From Pasteurella atlantica (GTDB lineage Bacteria > Pseudomonadota > Gammaproteobacteria > Enterobacterales > Pasteurellaceae), in NCBI RefSeq assembly GCF_963693435.1, contig NZ_OY856306.1:620001-684000 (forward strand): DNA of 64,000 bases, written 5' to 3'. The notes below the pieces were generated by a model. The model saw only the letters and a program-made list of their open reading frames with translations. It was not told the DNA's origin and searched no databases. This document shows positions 21,367-30,662 of this stretch, piece by piece. Within the stretch, counting starts at the first letter, position 1. Every line of letters begins with the position of its first letter. The position numbers and the translations under genes are program-made.

Positions 21367-22830
21367 GTGCATTTACGTTCAATTATTCGTATTATGGGAA
21401 TTTTAGTGATGTGTTTTTCACTCACTATGCTTGTTCCTGCAGTGGTTGCGCTGATTTATGGAGATGGAGAAGGAACAACCTTTGTTAAATCATTTCTAAT
21501 CAGTATTTCTGTCGGTTTTTTATTTTGGTGGAGTTGCCGTTATCACAAAGATGAGTTACGTTCTCGTGAAGGATTTTTAATTGTTGTTGCATTTTGGTTT
21601 GTTCTAGGCTGTATTGCAGCATTGCCTTTGTTTCTTGCAAATAGCCTTGATATGAGTACCGCAGATGTGTTATTTGAATCCTTTTCTGCTTTAACAACAA
21701 CAGGTGCAACGGTAATGTCTGGTTTAGATGAATTACCTAAAGCGATTTTATTTCACCGTCAGTTTACCCAGTTTGTTGGAGGAATGGGAATTATCGTGTT
21801 AGCGGTTGCCGTTATTCCTTTACTTGGGGTTGGAGGAACACAACTCTATAAAGCGGAGTCTTCAGGTCCTTTAAAAGATCAAAAAATTCTACCCAGAATT
21901 GCTGAAATTGCAAAATTATTATGGTTGCTTTATTCCTTTATGATTTTAGCTTGTGCGTTATCTTACTGGTTAGCAGGAATGTCTGTCTTTGATGCCATAG
22001 GACATAGTTTTTCGACTATCTCAAATGGGGGGTTTTCTACCCACGATGCGAATATGGGATTTTTCCAGAATTCATCAATTCATATTATTGCCACTGTTTT
22101 TATGCTGATTGCAGGTTGTAACTTTTCACTGCATATTTTAGCTGCAATGAATTGGCGAAAAGGTCAGATTTCTAAAATCTACTTTGGTGATCCTGAATTT
22201 CGTTTTTTTGTATTATCACAACTCTTTTTTATCTCATTATTTTCAATTGGATTATATTTAACGACGTCAGATTATTCGTTTGCTAAAGCTTTTGAGCTAG
22301 GGTCATTACAATTAGTTTCAATGTCAATGACAGCAGGTTTCACCATTTTTGATTTTAATGAATTATCTCCATTTTTAGGGATATTGTTATTATTTTCTGC
22401 CGCTGTGGGCGGTTGTGCAGGTTCAACCTCTGGTGGATTAAAAGCCATTCGGGTACTTGTGTTATGGCTACAAGTTAAACGTGAATTAAAACAACTGGTT
22501 CATCCTAGTTTAGTTAATTCCATTAAATTGGATAAAAGTGCTTTGCCAATACGTATTATAGAAAGTATTTGGGCTTTCTTTATTGTATTTATACTGGTTT
22601 TCTTCGGCTGTACTTTTGTTGCAATGTTGTTTGGAATGGAAGCGTTTGATGCTCTTGGAGGCGTGTGGGCGACTATTACAAATGCAGGTCCAGGGATTGG
22701 AATGACGAGTTTGGGTTTTGCTGATACCCCAGATGGGGCAAAATATGTGTTTATTTTTGCAATGGTTGCGGGGCGTTTAGAATTTTTCTCTTTACTAGTG
22801 TTATTTACTCCTGCATTTTGGAAGACATAA
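21367..22830 (+). CDS. trkH: Trk/Ktr-type potassium uptake protein TrkH
   Basis: A 487-residue inner-membrane K+ channel subunit; family length is about 483. It starts at GTG 21367, with AAAGGAC upstream. The fourfold pore motifs are visible: [10 protein letters not shown] (about 112), [13 protein letters not shown] (about 218), [11 protein letters not shown] (about 318) and [12 protein letters not shown] (about 434). The cytoplasmic TrkA partner is not in this window. Forty bases downstream is the threonine operon promoter region. Confidence 0.95.
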   Translation: MHLRSIIRIMGILVMCFSLTMLVPAVVALIYGDGEGTTFVKSFLISISVGFLFWWSCRYHKDELRSREGFLIVVAFWFVLGCIAALPLFLANSLDMSTADVLFESFSALTTTGATVMSGLDELPKAILFHRQFTQFVGGMGIIVLAVAVIPLLGVGGTQLYKAESSGPLKDQKILPRIAEIAKLLWLLYSFMILACALSYWLAGMSVFDAIGHSFSTISNGGFSTHDANMGFFQNSSIHIIATVFMLIAGCNFSLHILAAMNWRKGQISKIYFGDPEFRFFVLSQLFFISLFSIGLYLTTSDYSFAKAFELGSLQLVSMSMTAGFTIFDFNELSPFLGILLLFSAAVGGCAGSTSGGLKAIRVLVLWLQVKRELKQLVHPSLVNSIKLDKSALPIRIIESIWAFFIVFILVFFGCTFVAMLFGMEAFDALGGVWATITNAGPGIGMTSLGFADTPDGAKYVFIFAMVAGRLEFFSLLVLFTPAFWKT

Positions 22831-22853
22831 ACAAATATTTTTGTAAAAAGTAT

Positions 22854-22882
22854 TGACAAAGTGACCGCTTTGTTTCATTCTT
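22854..22882 (+). promoter_or_regulatory. Probable threonine operon promoter
   Basis: A perfect -35 TTGACA at 22854-22859, then 17 bases and a weak -10 (ATTCTT). The spacer holds the small inverted repeat ACAAAG-N6-CTTTGT, which overlaps an uptake-word core and could also serve the upstream trkH as a weak terminator. Confidence 0.5.
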
Positions 22883-22913
22883 AAACCACTTTAATTTTTA
22901 CAACAATTTTAAA

Positions 22914-22967
22914 ATGAATAAATTTATGACAATTATTACCACCACCATTACCATTATGGAAACATAG
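22914..22967 (+). CDS. thrL: thr operon leader peptide
   Basis: A 17-codon frame, MNKFMTIITTTITIMET, with nine consecutive Thr/Ile codons (TIITTTITI) and a stop just before a G-rich segment. This is the layout of the E. coli thr leader, in which scarce charged tRNA-Thr or tRNA-Ile stalls the ribosome and prevents the downstream terminator. The first ATG (22914) has no clear ribosome site; an in-frame ATG at 22926 is an alternative start. Too short for most gene finders. Confidence 0.85.
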   Translation: MNKFMTIITTTITIMET

Positions 22968-22968
22968 T

Positions 22969-23050
22969 GCGGGTTGTTGCGTTTTAATAATTGAATAAAA
23001 AAATTACACAAAACAATAAATAAGAAACCCGCTAACAAGCGGGTTTTTTT
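22969..23050 (+). promoter_or_regulatory. thr attenuator: anti-terminator segment and intrinsic terminator
   Basis: The terminator is AACCCGC (23026-23032), loop TAACAA, GCGGGTT (23039-23045), then a T run to 23050. An identical GCGGGTT at 22969-22975, just after the leader stop, can pair with the same AACCCGC, giving the competing anti-terminator. The distal stem is therefore shared by two exclusive structures. Confidence 0.85.
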
Positions 23051-23086
23051 ATAACTAAATTTATAAAAAATAATGAGGGAAAAAAT

Positions 23087-25528
23087 ATGCGAGTTCTTAA
23101 ATTTGGGGGCACATCACTGGCTAATGCACAACGTTTTATGCAAGCTGCTGATATTATTGAAAATGCACATTTAAGTGATCAAGCTGCAGTTGTATTATCC
23201 GCACCAGCAAAAGTCACTAATCATTTAGTCGCAATTATAGAAAATGCAAAAAATCAGCAACAAGTGACCGCTTGTTTAACAGAGTTAGAGGTCATATTTT
23301 TTGCGATTATTGAAGGATTATATCAAGCTAATGCAAAATTAGATCGTGAAGCATTACTTTCTTTGGTTAATACGGAATTAACTCAAATTAAGCACTTAGC
23401 CGATGAAATTATCAAAACAGGAAAATGTGAAGATAAAATGAGTGCCACAGTACATTGTCGAGGTGAGAAATTATCTATTGCGATAATGCAAGGCTGGTTT
23501 GAAGCGAAAGGGTATGGGGTCACAAATATTGATCCTGTTAAAAACTTGCTTGCAAGAGGTGATTATTTAGAATCTTCTGTGGATATTGCAAAATCAATGG
23601 AACGTATTGATGTTAAGGCTATTCCTAATAAAAATTTAGTGTTAATGGCAGGTTTTACTGCAGGCAATGAGCAGGGAGAACTGGTCTTATTAGGACGCAA
23701 TGGTTCAGATTATTCCGCTGCCTGTTTAAGTGCTTGTTTAAACGCAGAGCGTTGCGAAATTTGGACAGATGTTGATGGTGTCTATACTTGTGATCCTCGT
23801 CTGGTACCTGATGCGATTTGCTTAGAAACAATGAGCTATCAAGAAGCAATGGAATTAGCCTATTTTGGTGCAAAAGTGATCCACCCAAGAACCATTGCAC
23901 CATTGGTTGCCCAGCAAATTCCTTGTGTGATTAAAAATACCGCAAACCCTGAAGGAAAAGGCACCTCCATTGGGCATATTAGCAATGATAATGTAATGGT
24001 AAAAGGGATTACTAATCTTGATAATATGGCAATGTTTAACGTCTCAGGTTCTGGTATGCAAGGAATGGTGGGAATGGCTGCACGTATTTTTTCTGTGATG
24101 TCTAGTGCAGGGATTTCTATTATTTTAATCACTCAATCCTCTTCAGAATACAGTATTAGTTTTTGTGTGGCGGATAAATATGCAAATAACGCCTTATCAG
24201 CATTAGAAAGTGAATTTGAACAAGAGCTATCTCAACAGTTACTCGATCCTATTGAGGTAATGCAAAATCTATCTATTGTGTCAGTCGTTGGAGATGGAAT
24301 GCAGTCCGTCAAAGGATTAGCTGCTCGCTTTTTCTCTGCACTTGCTCAAGTAAATATCAATATTATTGCTATTGCTCAAGGTTCATCAGAACGTTCTATT
24401 TCTGCGGTTGTACCAATGAATAAAGCCGTTGAAGCGGTAAAAGCTACGCATCAAATTCTGTTTAGCAATAAAAAAGTGATTAACCTTTGCTTATTTGGTG
24501 TAGGGGGAGTAGGAGCAAATTTAATTGAACAAATTAAAAATCAGCAAAGTTACCTTGCGAATAAAGATATTGAAATTAATCTCTGTATGTTGGCAAATTC
24601 AAGCAAAGCCATTTTTAATAAAGATGGTGTGGCGCTGACAAATTGGCAATCACAACTTGCTAATGCGACACAATCATCAGATTTTGATACCTTATTAGCT
24701 TTTGTGAAACAACACCATATTGTTAATCCCGTCTTTGTGGATTGTACCACTTCGCAAGTGGTGGCTAATCTCTATGCAAAAGCATTAAAAGAGGGCTTTC
24801 ACGTGGTGACACCAAATAAAAAAGCCAATACATCAGATTATGCGTACTATCAACAATTACGTGAAAATGCACGTCGCAGCCATCATAAATTTTTGTATGA
24901 AACGAATGTGGGTGCAGGGTTGCCCGTAATTGAGAACTTACAACATTTACTTGCAGCAGGTGATGAAGTACAACGTTTTGAGGGTATTTTGTCAGGCTCA
25001 CTCTCTTTTATTTTTGGTTTACTTGAAGAAGGTTTAACCCTTTCGCAAGCAACGGTATTGGCAAAACAAAAAGGATTTACAGAACCTGATCCTCGTGATG
25101 ATTTGTCGGGTGAGGATGTTGCACGTAAATTATTAATTTTAGCACGTGAAATTGGCTTACCTTTAGAACTGGCAGATATTGAAGTAGAGGGTGTGCTACC
25201 ACAAGGTTTTGCACAAGGAAAATCAACGCCAGAGTTTTTACAATTATTACCCGAACTTGATCAAAAATTTGCAAAAAATGTTGAACAAGCCACCGCTTGT
25301 AATAAAGTATTGCGTTATGTTGGATCAATAGATAACGGTAAATGTAAAGTGTCAATCAAAGCAGTAGATAGTGATGATCCACTATTTAAAGTGAAAAATG
25401 GTGAGAATGCACTGGCATTTTATACCCACTATTATTCTCCAATTCCATTGTTATTACGTGGCTATGGAGCGGGTAATGATGTCACCGCAGCAGGTATTTT
25501 TGCCGATATTTTACGTACATTAAGATAA
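23087..25528 (+). CDS. thrA: Bifunctional aspartokinase I / homoserine dehydrogenase I
   Basis: An 813-residue fusion catalysing the first and third steps from aspartate to threonine. Seen: aspartokinase KFGGTS at residues 4-9 and [12 protein letters not shown], two ACT-type regulatory modules at about 315-455 ([24 protein letters not shown]), then a Rossmann start [15 protein letters not shown] at about 466 and the dehydrogenase core ([38 protein letters not shown]). Feedback inhibition by threonine is expected for this isoform. Two uptake words lie inside. Eleven bases before thrB. Confidence 0.97.
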   Translation: MRVLKFGGTSLANAQRFMQAADIIENAHLSDQAAVVLSAPAKVTNHLVAIIENAKNQQQVTACLTELEVIFFAIIEGLYQANAKLDREALLSLVNTELTQIKHLADEIIKTGKCEDKMSATVHCRGEKLSIAIMQGWFEAKGYGVTNIDPVKNLLARGDYLESSVDIAKSMERIDVKAIPNKNLVLMAGFTAGNEQGELVLLGRNGSDYSAACLSACLNAERCEIWTDVDGVYTCDPRLVPDAICLETMSYQEAMELAYFGAKVIHPRTIAPLVAQQIPCVIKNTANPEGKGTSIGHISNDNVMVKGITNLDNMAMFNVSGSGMQGMVGMAARIFSVMSSAGISIILITQSSSEYSISFCVADKYANNALSALESEFEQELSQQLLDPIEVMQNLSIVSVVGDGMQSVKGLAARFFSALAQVNINIIAIAQGSSERSISAVVPMNKAVEAVKATHQILFSNKKVINLCLFGVGGVGANLIEQIKNQQSYLANKDIEINLCMLANSSKAIFNKDGVALTNWQSQLANATQSSDFDTLLAFVKQHHIVNPVFVDCTTSQVVANLYAKALKEGFHVVTPNKKANTSDYAYYQQLRENARRSHHKFLYETNVGAGLPVIENLQHLLAAGDEVQRFEGILSGSLSFIFGLLEEGLTLSQATVLAKQKGFTEPDPRDDLSGEDVARKLLILAREIGLPLELADIEVEGVLPQGFAQGKSTPEFLQLLPELDQKFAKNVEQATACNKVLRYVGSIDNGKCKVSIKAVDSDDPLFKVKNGENALAFYTHYYSPIPLLLRGYGAGNDVTAAGIFADILRTLR

Positions 25529-25539
25529 GGAGCAAAGCA

Positions 25540-26487
25540 ATGGCATTACGAATTTATGCACCTGCAACCAGTGCAAATATCAGTGTAGGATTTGATTTAT
25601 TAGGTGCTGCCGTTTCTCCAATAGATGGTTCATTACTTGGAGATATGGTCGAAATTGATGATTGTCACACTCTCTTTGAATTTGAAAGTGTTGGGCGATT
25701 TGTTAAAAAATTACCTAAAGAGCGAGAAAAAAATATTGTCTATCAAGCCTATGTTTTATTTAGTGAAAGGTTAAAATTACGAGGTGGAAAGGTTAAAAAA
25801 CTACGTTTAACCTTAGAAAAAAATATGCCAATTGGTTCAGGATTAGGGTCGAGTGCCTGTTCTATTGTTGCGGCATTAGTGGCGCTTAACCAATTTCATC
25901 ACAATCCATTTACTGAAATGGAATTATTGGAAATGATGGGGCAGTTAGAAGGACGAATTTCAGGCAGTATTCATTATGATAATGTTGCACCTTGTTATTT
26001 AGGTGGTTTACAGCTAATGGTTGACGGACAAGGGAGTATTTGTCAATCTTTACCTTTTTTTGAAAATTGGTATTGGATACTCGCTTATCCCGGAATAAAG
26101 GTTTCTACGGCGAAAGCACGAGCCATTTTACCAGAAAATTATTCACGTCAAGATATCGTCGCTCAAGCTCGTTATTTAGGGAGCTTTATCCACGCTTGCC
26201 ATACTAAACAGGAGGCTTTAGCCACAGAAATGATGCGAGATGTGATTGCTGAGCCTTACCGTGAGCAACTATTACCAAACTTTGCTACCATACGCCAACA
26301 ATCTAAAGATCTCGGCGCATTGGCTGTGGGTATCTCAGGCTCTGGTCCTACGATGTATGCAATTGCTTCAAGCCTTGAAGATGCTTATAGATTATCCAGT
26401 TACCTTGAAAATAACTATTTACAAAATGATTCGGGTTTTGTACATATTTGTAAGGTTGATAGCGAGGGAGCGAGAGCGTTAGGGTAA
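25540..26487 (+). CDS. thrB: Homoserine kinase ThrB
   Basis: A 315-residue GHMP-family kinase making O-phosphohomoserine. Seen: [16 protein letters not shown] at the start, the ATP loop [10 protein letters not shown] at about 95-104, and the C-terminal [13 protein letters not shown]. It ends the operon here: the next feature is a terminator and a convergent PTS operon, so threonine synthase (thrC), which normally follows, is not adjacent and is nowhere in the window. Confidence 0.97.
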   Translation: MALRIYAPATSANISVGFDLLGAAVSPIDGSLLGDMVEIDDCHTLFEFESVGRFVKKLPKEREKNIVYQAYVLFSERLKLRGGKVKKLRLTLEKNMPIGSGLGSSACSIVAALVALNQFHHNPFTEMELLEMMGQLEGRISGSIHYDNVAPCYLGGLQLMVDGQGSICQSLPFFENWYWILAYPGIKVSTAKARAILPENYSRQDIVAQARYLGSFIHACHTKQEALATEMMRDVIAEPYREQLLPNFATIRQQSKDLGALAVGISGSGPTMYAIASSLEDAYRLSSYLENNYLQNDSGFVHICKVDSEGARALG

Positions 26488-26509
26488 TCAATACAAAGGG
26501 ATGAAAAAT

Positions 26510-26550
26510 AAATCCGATTTATAGGGGAGACTGCCCTATAAATCGGATTT
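26510..26550. terminator. Strong hairpin between thrB and the convergent PTS operon
   Basis: A perfect 17-bp stem, arms 26510-26526 (AAATCCGATTTATAGGG) and 26534-26550, with a 7-nt loop. It lies 23 bases after the thrB stop. The 3' side on the plus strand is TTTGCTTT, not a clean T run. Confidence 0.7.
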
Positions 26551-26598
26551 GCTTTGATGAAAGTTATTACTAACTTACTTTAATTTTACTTAACTTAA

Positions 26599-27393
26599 TT
26601 ATAAAATACCTAAAAAGGATAATAGAATAGAAAGCCCAAATGTAATGGCAATCAACATAATAGGATTAAAACGTTTTTTAGTAAGCAGATAATACATACT
26701 TAATACATAGCCTAATCCTAAAATATTTGGAAAAATCTTATCAAAAAAGTCTGTTTGAACAGAAACGGTTTTTTGAGCATTGACCACTATCTCACTGATA
26801 ACATTAATATGGACATAGGACGCAATTAAACCACCGATTACAGTGACCCCTAAAATAGTTGCCCCTTTTGCGATAATATCGGACTCTTTCTTAATGCGTT
26901 CAACAGCATTTATTCCTAAATTATACCCAAGATGGGTTAAAGGAATGCGTAATAGCCAAATGGCAAGGTAAACCGCAAAAAATAAAATGGGTCCAAGTAC
27001 GCTACCTGACATTGCCAAAGAAGCACATACCCCTGCCATAATTGGTAACAAGGTGAACCAAAATATCGCATCACCAATCCCTGCTAAAGGAGCAAATAAT
27101 GCCAGTTTCAGCCCTTTGATTGTGGCTCTTTTTTCTTTTGCTTCTTCTAATGAAACCAGCAAGCCCATTAAAAAGCCAACAAGGTTTGGATGGGTATTGA
27201 TAAATTCCAAATTATCATTCATTGCATCAGAAAGATCTTTTTTATCTTTATGAATTTTCTTTAACAAAGGTAATTGTGAGTATAGAAAACCACAAGATTG
27301 CATTCTTTCATAGTTAAAACTTGCTTGCAAAAATGATGAACGAATAGCAAGTTTGGTAATATCTGATTTGGTAATAACTTTATTAGATTCCAT
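26599..27393 (-). CDS. PTS system mannose/fructose/sorbose-family IID component
   Basis: A 264-residue membrane subunit of an EII-Man-type sugar transporter. I start at ATG 27393 (MESNKVITKSD) because an AGGACGAAGAAG ribosome site lies just before it; the longer frame reaches into the IIC gene. Seen: SSFLQASFNYERMQSCGFLYS, GDAIFWFTLLPIMAG, GYNLGINAVERIK, all typical of IID. It overlaps the 3' end of IIC by 11 bases. No IIA gene or catabolic enzyme is linked, so the sugar is unknown. Confidence 0.9.
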   Translation of the reverse strand: MESNKVITKSDITKLAIRSSFLQASFNYERMQSCGFLYSQLPLLKKIHKDKKDLSDAMNDNLEFINTHPNLVGFLMGLLVSLEEAKEKRATIKGLKLALFAPLAGIGDAIFWFTLLPIMAGVCASLAMSGSVLGPILFFAVYLAIWLLRIPLTHLGYNLGINAVERIKKESDIIAKGATILGVTVIGGLIASYVHINVISEIVVNAQKTVSVQTDFFDKIFPNILGLGYVLSMYYLLTKKRFNPIMLIAITFGLSILLSFLGIL

Positions 27394-28183
27394 CTTCTTC
27401 GTCCTCCACTTTTCGTGTGATTGTACTAATACTGGATAATATCTGACTACGCTCTTTACCAATGTTATACATTAACATTGCAAGAGCAAACCCTACTGCT
27501 GCTACTGGAAGTAAGTTTGAGAAGGTTAAGAAACTCGCCATTACAAATCCAATAATGAGGTAAGGAACATATTCCAGTTTGAGTAATACTTTTAATAACA
27601 TACCAAAACCAACTGCTGGTAAAATTCCTCCTGTTACTTCAAATCCGTGAGTAAGCCATTGAGGTAAACTATTCACAAACACTTTCATTGGTTCTTGAGC
27701 AATATAAACACATAAGAACACAACAATGGCATAAATACATCCAATAATTGCAGTAGTGGTTATATTTATTTTTGCAATACTTTGTACATCTGCGTTATCA
27801 GCCGCTTCATCAGCTTTAACCATAAAAATAGTAAATGCCGAGTAGCAGAATAAAATGATATATTGCATTAAAAAGCTAAATGGTAAAGCCAAAGCCATAG
27901 AAGCCTGTGGGGTTGATCCTGTGGTATAAGCGAGTACCGTTCCCATTACACCTGCCAAAATAGGATTTGGTGGTTGCACACCTCCTGCTGGTGTTAAACC
28001 TGCAAAAGCAAGTTCAGTTAAACCACCAACCATTAAACCTGTTTGTAAATCACCTAAAATGGCACCTGTTAAAGTGGCAACGATAATTGGTCTAAAAATA
28101 AAAAGTGCCTCAAACCAAAAATCAATACCAACAATTAAAGCCATTATGGCAATTCCAATTCCTTGTAACAAAGTAATTTCCAT
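27383..28183 (-). CDS. PTS system mannose/fructose/sorbose-family IIC component
   Basis: A 266-residue membrane permease subunit with about seven hydrophobic segments. Family stretches are visible: GDLQTGLMVGGLTELAFAGL, then AGGVQPPNPILAGVMGT. Middle gene of the IIB-IIC-IID operon: 29 bases after IIB and overlapping IID. The closest groups by plan are the N-acetylgalactosamine/sorbose types, but specificity cannot be read from sequence by eye. Confidence 0.9.
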   Translation of the reverse strand: MEITLLQGIGIAIMALIVGIDFWFEALFIFRPIIVATLTGAILGDLQTGLMVGGLTELAFAGLTPAGGVQPPNPILAGVMGTVLAYTTGSTPQASMALALPFSFLMQYIILFCYSAFTIFMVKADEAADNADVQSIAKINITTTAIIGCIYAIVVFLCVYIAQEPMKVFVNSLPQWLTHGFEVTGGILPAVGFGMLLKVLLKLEYVPYLIIGFVMASFLTFSNLLPVAAVGFALAMLMYNIGKERSQILSSISTITRKVEDEEDGI

Positions 28184-28212
28184 AATTTTCTCCTTAATCT
28201 GATGAGTTAAAA

Positions 28213-28677
28213 TTATTTAATAAATTCCTTACTATCTCCGGGAACGTCCTGTATATACAGCTCAACGCCATAGTCTCGGATTTTGTGTAAATAATCTAAG
28301 TCTGTTTCATCAACATAGACTTTTTTACTTAATTGAGTTTTGCCTTTTGAAAAGTGCATATTACCAATATTCACCTCTTCAATCGGTACACCTCCTTCAA
28401 TCAACTTCCAAGCAACCTCTGGAGTTGGAACAACAATAAAAATTTTCTGTCGATCTGAAGCTTTATGAATAACGTTAATCATTTTTTCAATACTGAAAAA
28501 ACGCACACCAGCCCCTGAGGTTTGCAAAACACTTGCCATAAGTTGCTGTTGAAGTGGATCTTCTGCGACATCATCATCAACGACCACAACAAGATTAGAT
28601 TGAAGGGTCATTACCCAAGTCATTCCAACTTGTCCGTGAATTAAACGATTGTCTATACGAGTGAGTAAGATAGGCAT
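28213..28677 (-). CDS. PTS system mannose/fructose/sorbose-family IIB component
   Basis: A 154-residue cytoplasmic phosphocarrier. The N-terminal RIDNRLIHGQVGMTW holds the phosphorylated His 14, as in AgaB/ManX-type IIB domains; VVVDDDVAEDPLQQQLM and VNIGNMHFSKGKTQLSKKVY follow. First gene of the operon; its promoter has an upstream 84-bp heptamer repeat. The IIA domain that should phosphorylate His 14 is not encoded nearby. Confidence 0.92.
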   Translation of the reverse strand: MPILLTRIDNRLIHGQVGMTWVMTLQSNLVVVVDDDVAEDPLQQQLMASVLQTSGAGVRFFSIEKMINVIHKASDRQKIFIVVPTPEVAWKLIEGGVPIEEVNIGNMHFSKGKTQLSKKVYVDETDLDYLHKIRDYGVELYIQDVPGDSKEFIK

Positions 28678-28717
28678 AGTCTCTCCCTATTTGATTATGT
28701 AAAGCATAAATAAAAAG

Positions 28718-28751
28718 ATTGACTTATTGTAGATCGAAATTGTTAAATTAC
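28718..28751 (-). promoter_or_regulatory. PTS IIBCD promoter candidate
   Basis: On the minus strand TTGTAA (-35) is followed after 16 bases by TACAAT (-10), about 40-75 bases before the IIB ATG. The TTG of the -35 box directly abuts the heptamer repeat, so the repeat fills the UP-element position. Confidence 0.5.
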
Positions 28752-28835
28752 AATTATTAATTATTAATTATTAATTATTAATTATTAATTATTAATTATT
28801 AATTATTAATTATTAATTATTAATTATTAATTATT
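28752..28835. repeat. Heptanucleotide tandem repeat, AATTATT x 12
   Basis: Twelve exact copies of AATTATT (84 bp) between the PTS promoter candidate and a CRP-like site. The unit is not a multiple of the helical repeat, so each gain or loss of a unit changes both distance and face of the helix. Perfect identity suggests active slippage. Confidence 0.95.
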
Positions 28836-28852
28836 AGATCAAGATCACATTT
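28831..28852 (-). promoter_or_regulatory. CRP-like site upstream of the heptamer repeat
   Basis: The plus-strand right half GATCACATTT matches the CRP consensus half-site at all ten bases; the left half (TTAGATCAA) matches partly. It lies on the far side of the repeat from the PTS promoter and after the trmO stop. Confidence 0.5.
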
Positions 28853-28888
28853 TTTATTAAAAATACCACAGAAAATAACAATAAAATT

Positions 28889-29641
28889 TTATTTTTTGAT
28901 ATTTTTTGCACTTTCAATCTCAAAAACCACCACTTTATGAGAGTTTTTACTATCGATTTTCCAACGGATATTACACTCAGCCAGTAACATTCCATATACT
29001 CGATCAGTCAGTTTACCTTGTTGATAAGCTGGACGAGGATCTTGTGCGATAACGTCTCGGATAAATGCAATGGGATCATCAATTTGATATTTTGCAAATT
29101 TTTGACAAGATGTAACCGCTTGTTTCACCTCTTGCGTAAAGGTAACGGTTAATTTTGGAGTAGGTTTATGTTGTGCAAAACCAGATTTGGCATTGACTTC
29201 GCTATCAGCATAGGCGAGATAGGGTTTAATATCTAAAATTGGTGTGCCGTCAACTAAATCCACACTGCCTAAATAAAGCAACACGTCTCCATTTTTATAG
29301 TCGATTTTTTCTAATTTCACTTTTGATAAACCAATGGGATTGGGGCGATGTGTAGAGCGACTTGCAAATACACCCACTCGTTGATTACCCCCTAAACGAG
29401 GAGGTCGCACTGTGGTTTGTACTTTACCTTGTGGAATATGATGAAATTGAAATAATAACCATAAATGGCTAAATTCACTGAGTCCTCGAACACTCTCTTC
29501 TGTATTGTAAGGAGGGAGTAAACGCAATATCCCTTTACCCTCAGCCACTAAATTAGGTTGGCGTGGTACAGAAAATTTTTCACCGTAAGGCGTATGAATA
29601 ATTCCCACGGGATAGCACGTAATTGGTTGAAGTTCCATCAT
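28889..29641 (-). CDS. trmO: tRNA (m6t6A37) methyltransferase TrmO
   Basis: A 250-residue TsaA/YaeB-family protein that N6-methylates t6A at position 37 of threonine tRNAs with SAM. Seen: [20 protein letters not shown] at about 11-30, [20 protein letters not shown] and [13 protein letters not shown], the diagnostic SAM-pocket stretches, and a C-terminal [18 protein letters not shown] region. It contains an uptake word. Notably tsaD, which makes the t6A substrate, is 1 kb away. Confidence 0.93.
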   Translation of the reverse strand: MMELQPITCYPVGIIHTPYGEKFSVPRQPNLVAEGKGILRLLPPYNTEESVRGLSEFSHLWLLFQFHHIPQGKVQTTVRPPRLGGNQRVGVFASRSTHRPNPIGLSKVKLEKIDYKNGDVLLYLGSVDLVDGTPILDIKPYLAYADSEVNAKSGFAQHKPTPKLTVTFTQEVKQAVTSCQKFAKYQIDDPIAFIRDVIAQDPRPAYQQGKLTDRVYGMLLAECNIRWKIDSKNSHKVVVFEIESAKNIKK

Positions 29642-29741
29642 ATCGTCAATTTCCTTTAAAAAATTAAAAAATAATATGTCATTTTATAATAAAATAGCTC
29701 ATTATAAGGAAACTAAATCATAAATAAAATTTTAACCTACA

Positions 29742-30653
29742 ATGACGATGAATAAACTCTCTACACTTTCTATTTGGATTAGCACCGCACGTCCAAAAAC
29801 CTTGCCTTTAGCTTTAGCCTCTATTTTAGTTGGCTCAGCATTAGCGTCATCGGTTGGTGCATTTAATGGTATTACCACTTTTTTAGCTTTTTTAACCACC
29901 CTGTTATTGCAAATTCTCTCTAACTTTGCAAATGATTATGGTGATCATATTCAAGGCTCTGACACCGCTGAGCGTATAGGGCCATTAAGAGCTATTCAAC
30001 AAGGTGAAATTACCAAAGAGCAACTGAAAAAAGCGATTTATATACTAATAGGGCTTTCTTTACTTAGCGGTTTAACATTAATTATTTATGCTTATCAGTC
30101 GTGGCAGGATCTGGTTGTTTTTGGTGTATTGGGTGTGCTGGCGATTATTTGTGCAATTACTTATACTGTTGGTAGAAAACCTTATGGATATATGGGGTTA
30201 GGCGATATTTCTGTATTGGTTTTCTTTGGCTTTTTAGCCGTATCTGGAACATTCTATTTACAGGTTCATTCTTTATCAATGATTATTTTTCTTCCTGCCT
30301 TTAGCTGTGGATTACTTTCAGTTGCAGTACTCAATATCAATAATCTAAGGGATATTCATCAAGATAAAGTGGCAGGGAAAAATACGATTATTGTACGTTT
30401 AGGATCAAAAAAAGGCTGTATTTATCATATCTTATTATTAACACTAGCGGTCACTTGTTACTTAATTTTTGCAATTTTAACGCAACAATCTTGGCAAGGT
30501 TTTCTTTTCCTTATCACCACACCGTTATTGGTTAAGCACGCTTTAACCGTTTATCGTCATCAAGATCCTTGCGAACTTCGTCCTTTATTGGGGCAAATGG
30601 CAGGCTTAGCTTTAATCACTAACTTTATTTTTAGCTTAGGAATAATGTTATAG
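29742..30653 (+). CDS. menA: 1,4-dihydroxy-2-naphthoate polyprenyltransferase MenA
   Basis: A 303-residue UbiA-superfamily membrane enzyme that prenylates DHNA to demethylmenaquinone. Seen: RPKTLPLALASILVGSALA, the first Asp-rich motif in NFANDYGDHIQGSD, GPLRAIQQGEIT, GLGDISVLVFFGF, and NINNLRDIHQDKVAGKNT as the second motif. About eight membrane helices. UbiE at 43986 would methylate the product. Convergent with tsaD, 9 bases apart. Confidence 0.95.
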   Translation: MTMNKLSTLSIWISTARPKTLPLALASILVGSALASSVGAFNGITTFLAFLTTLLLQILSNFANDYGDHIQGSDTAERIGPLRAIQQGEITKEQLKKAIYILIGLSLLSGLTLIIYAYQSWQDLVVFGVLGVLAIICAITYTVGRKPYGYMGLGDISVLVFFGFLAVSGTFYLQVHSLSMIIFLPAFSCGLLSVAVLNINNLRDIHQDKVAGKNTIIVRLGSKKGCIYHILLLTLAVTCYLIFAILTQQSWQGFLFLITTPLLVKHALTVYRHQDPCELRPLLGQMAGLALITNFIFSLGIML

Positions 30654-30662
30654 CGTAAAGAA

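Noticed and set aside
22500-22859. 119-residue minus-strand frame over the end of trkH
   Set aside because: Antisense shadow of conserved trkH pore sequence.
26500-26526. Remnant of thrC after thrB
   Set aside because: The only frame is a 7-codon stub (ATGAAAAATAAATCC...) that looks like hairpin sequence, not the start of threonine synthase.
28752-28835. CRISPR array or phage attachment site
   Set aside because: Pure 7-bp tandem copies without spacers, and no integrase nearby; xerD at 6.5 kb is the chromosomal housekeeping enzyme.
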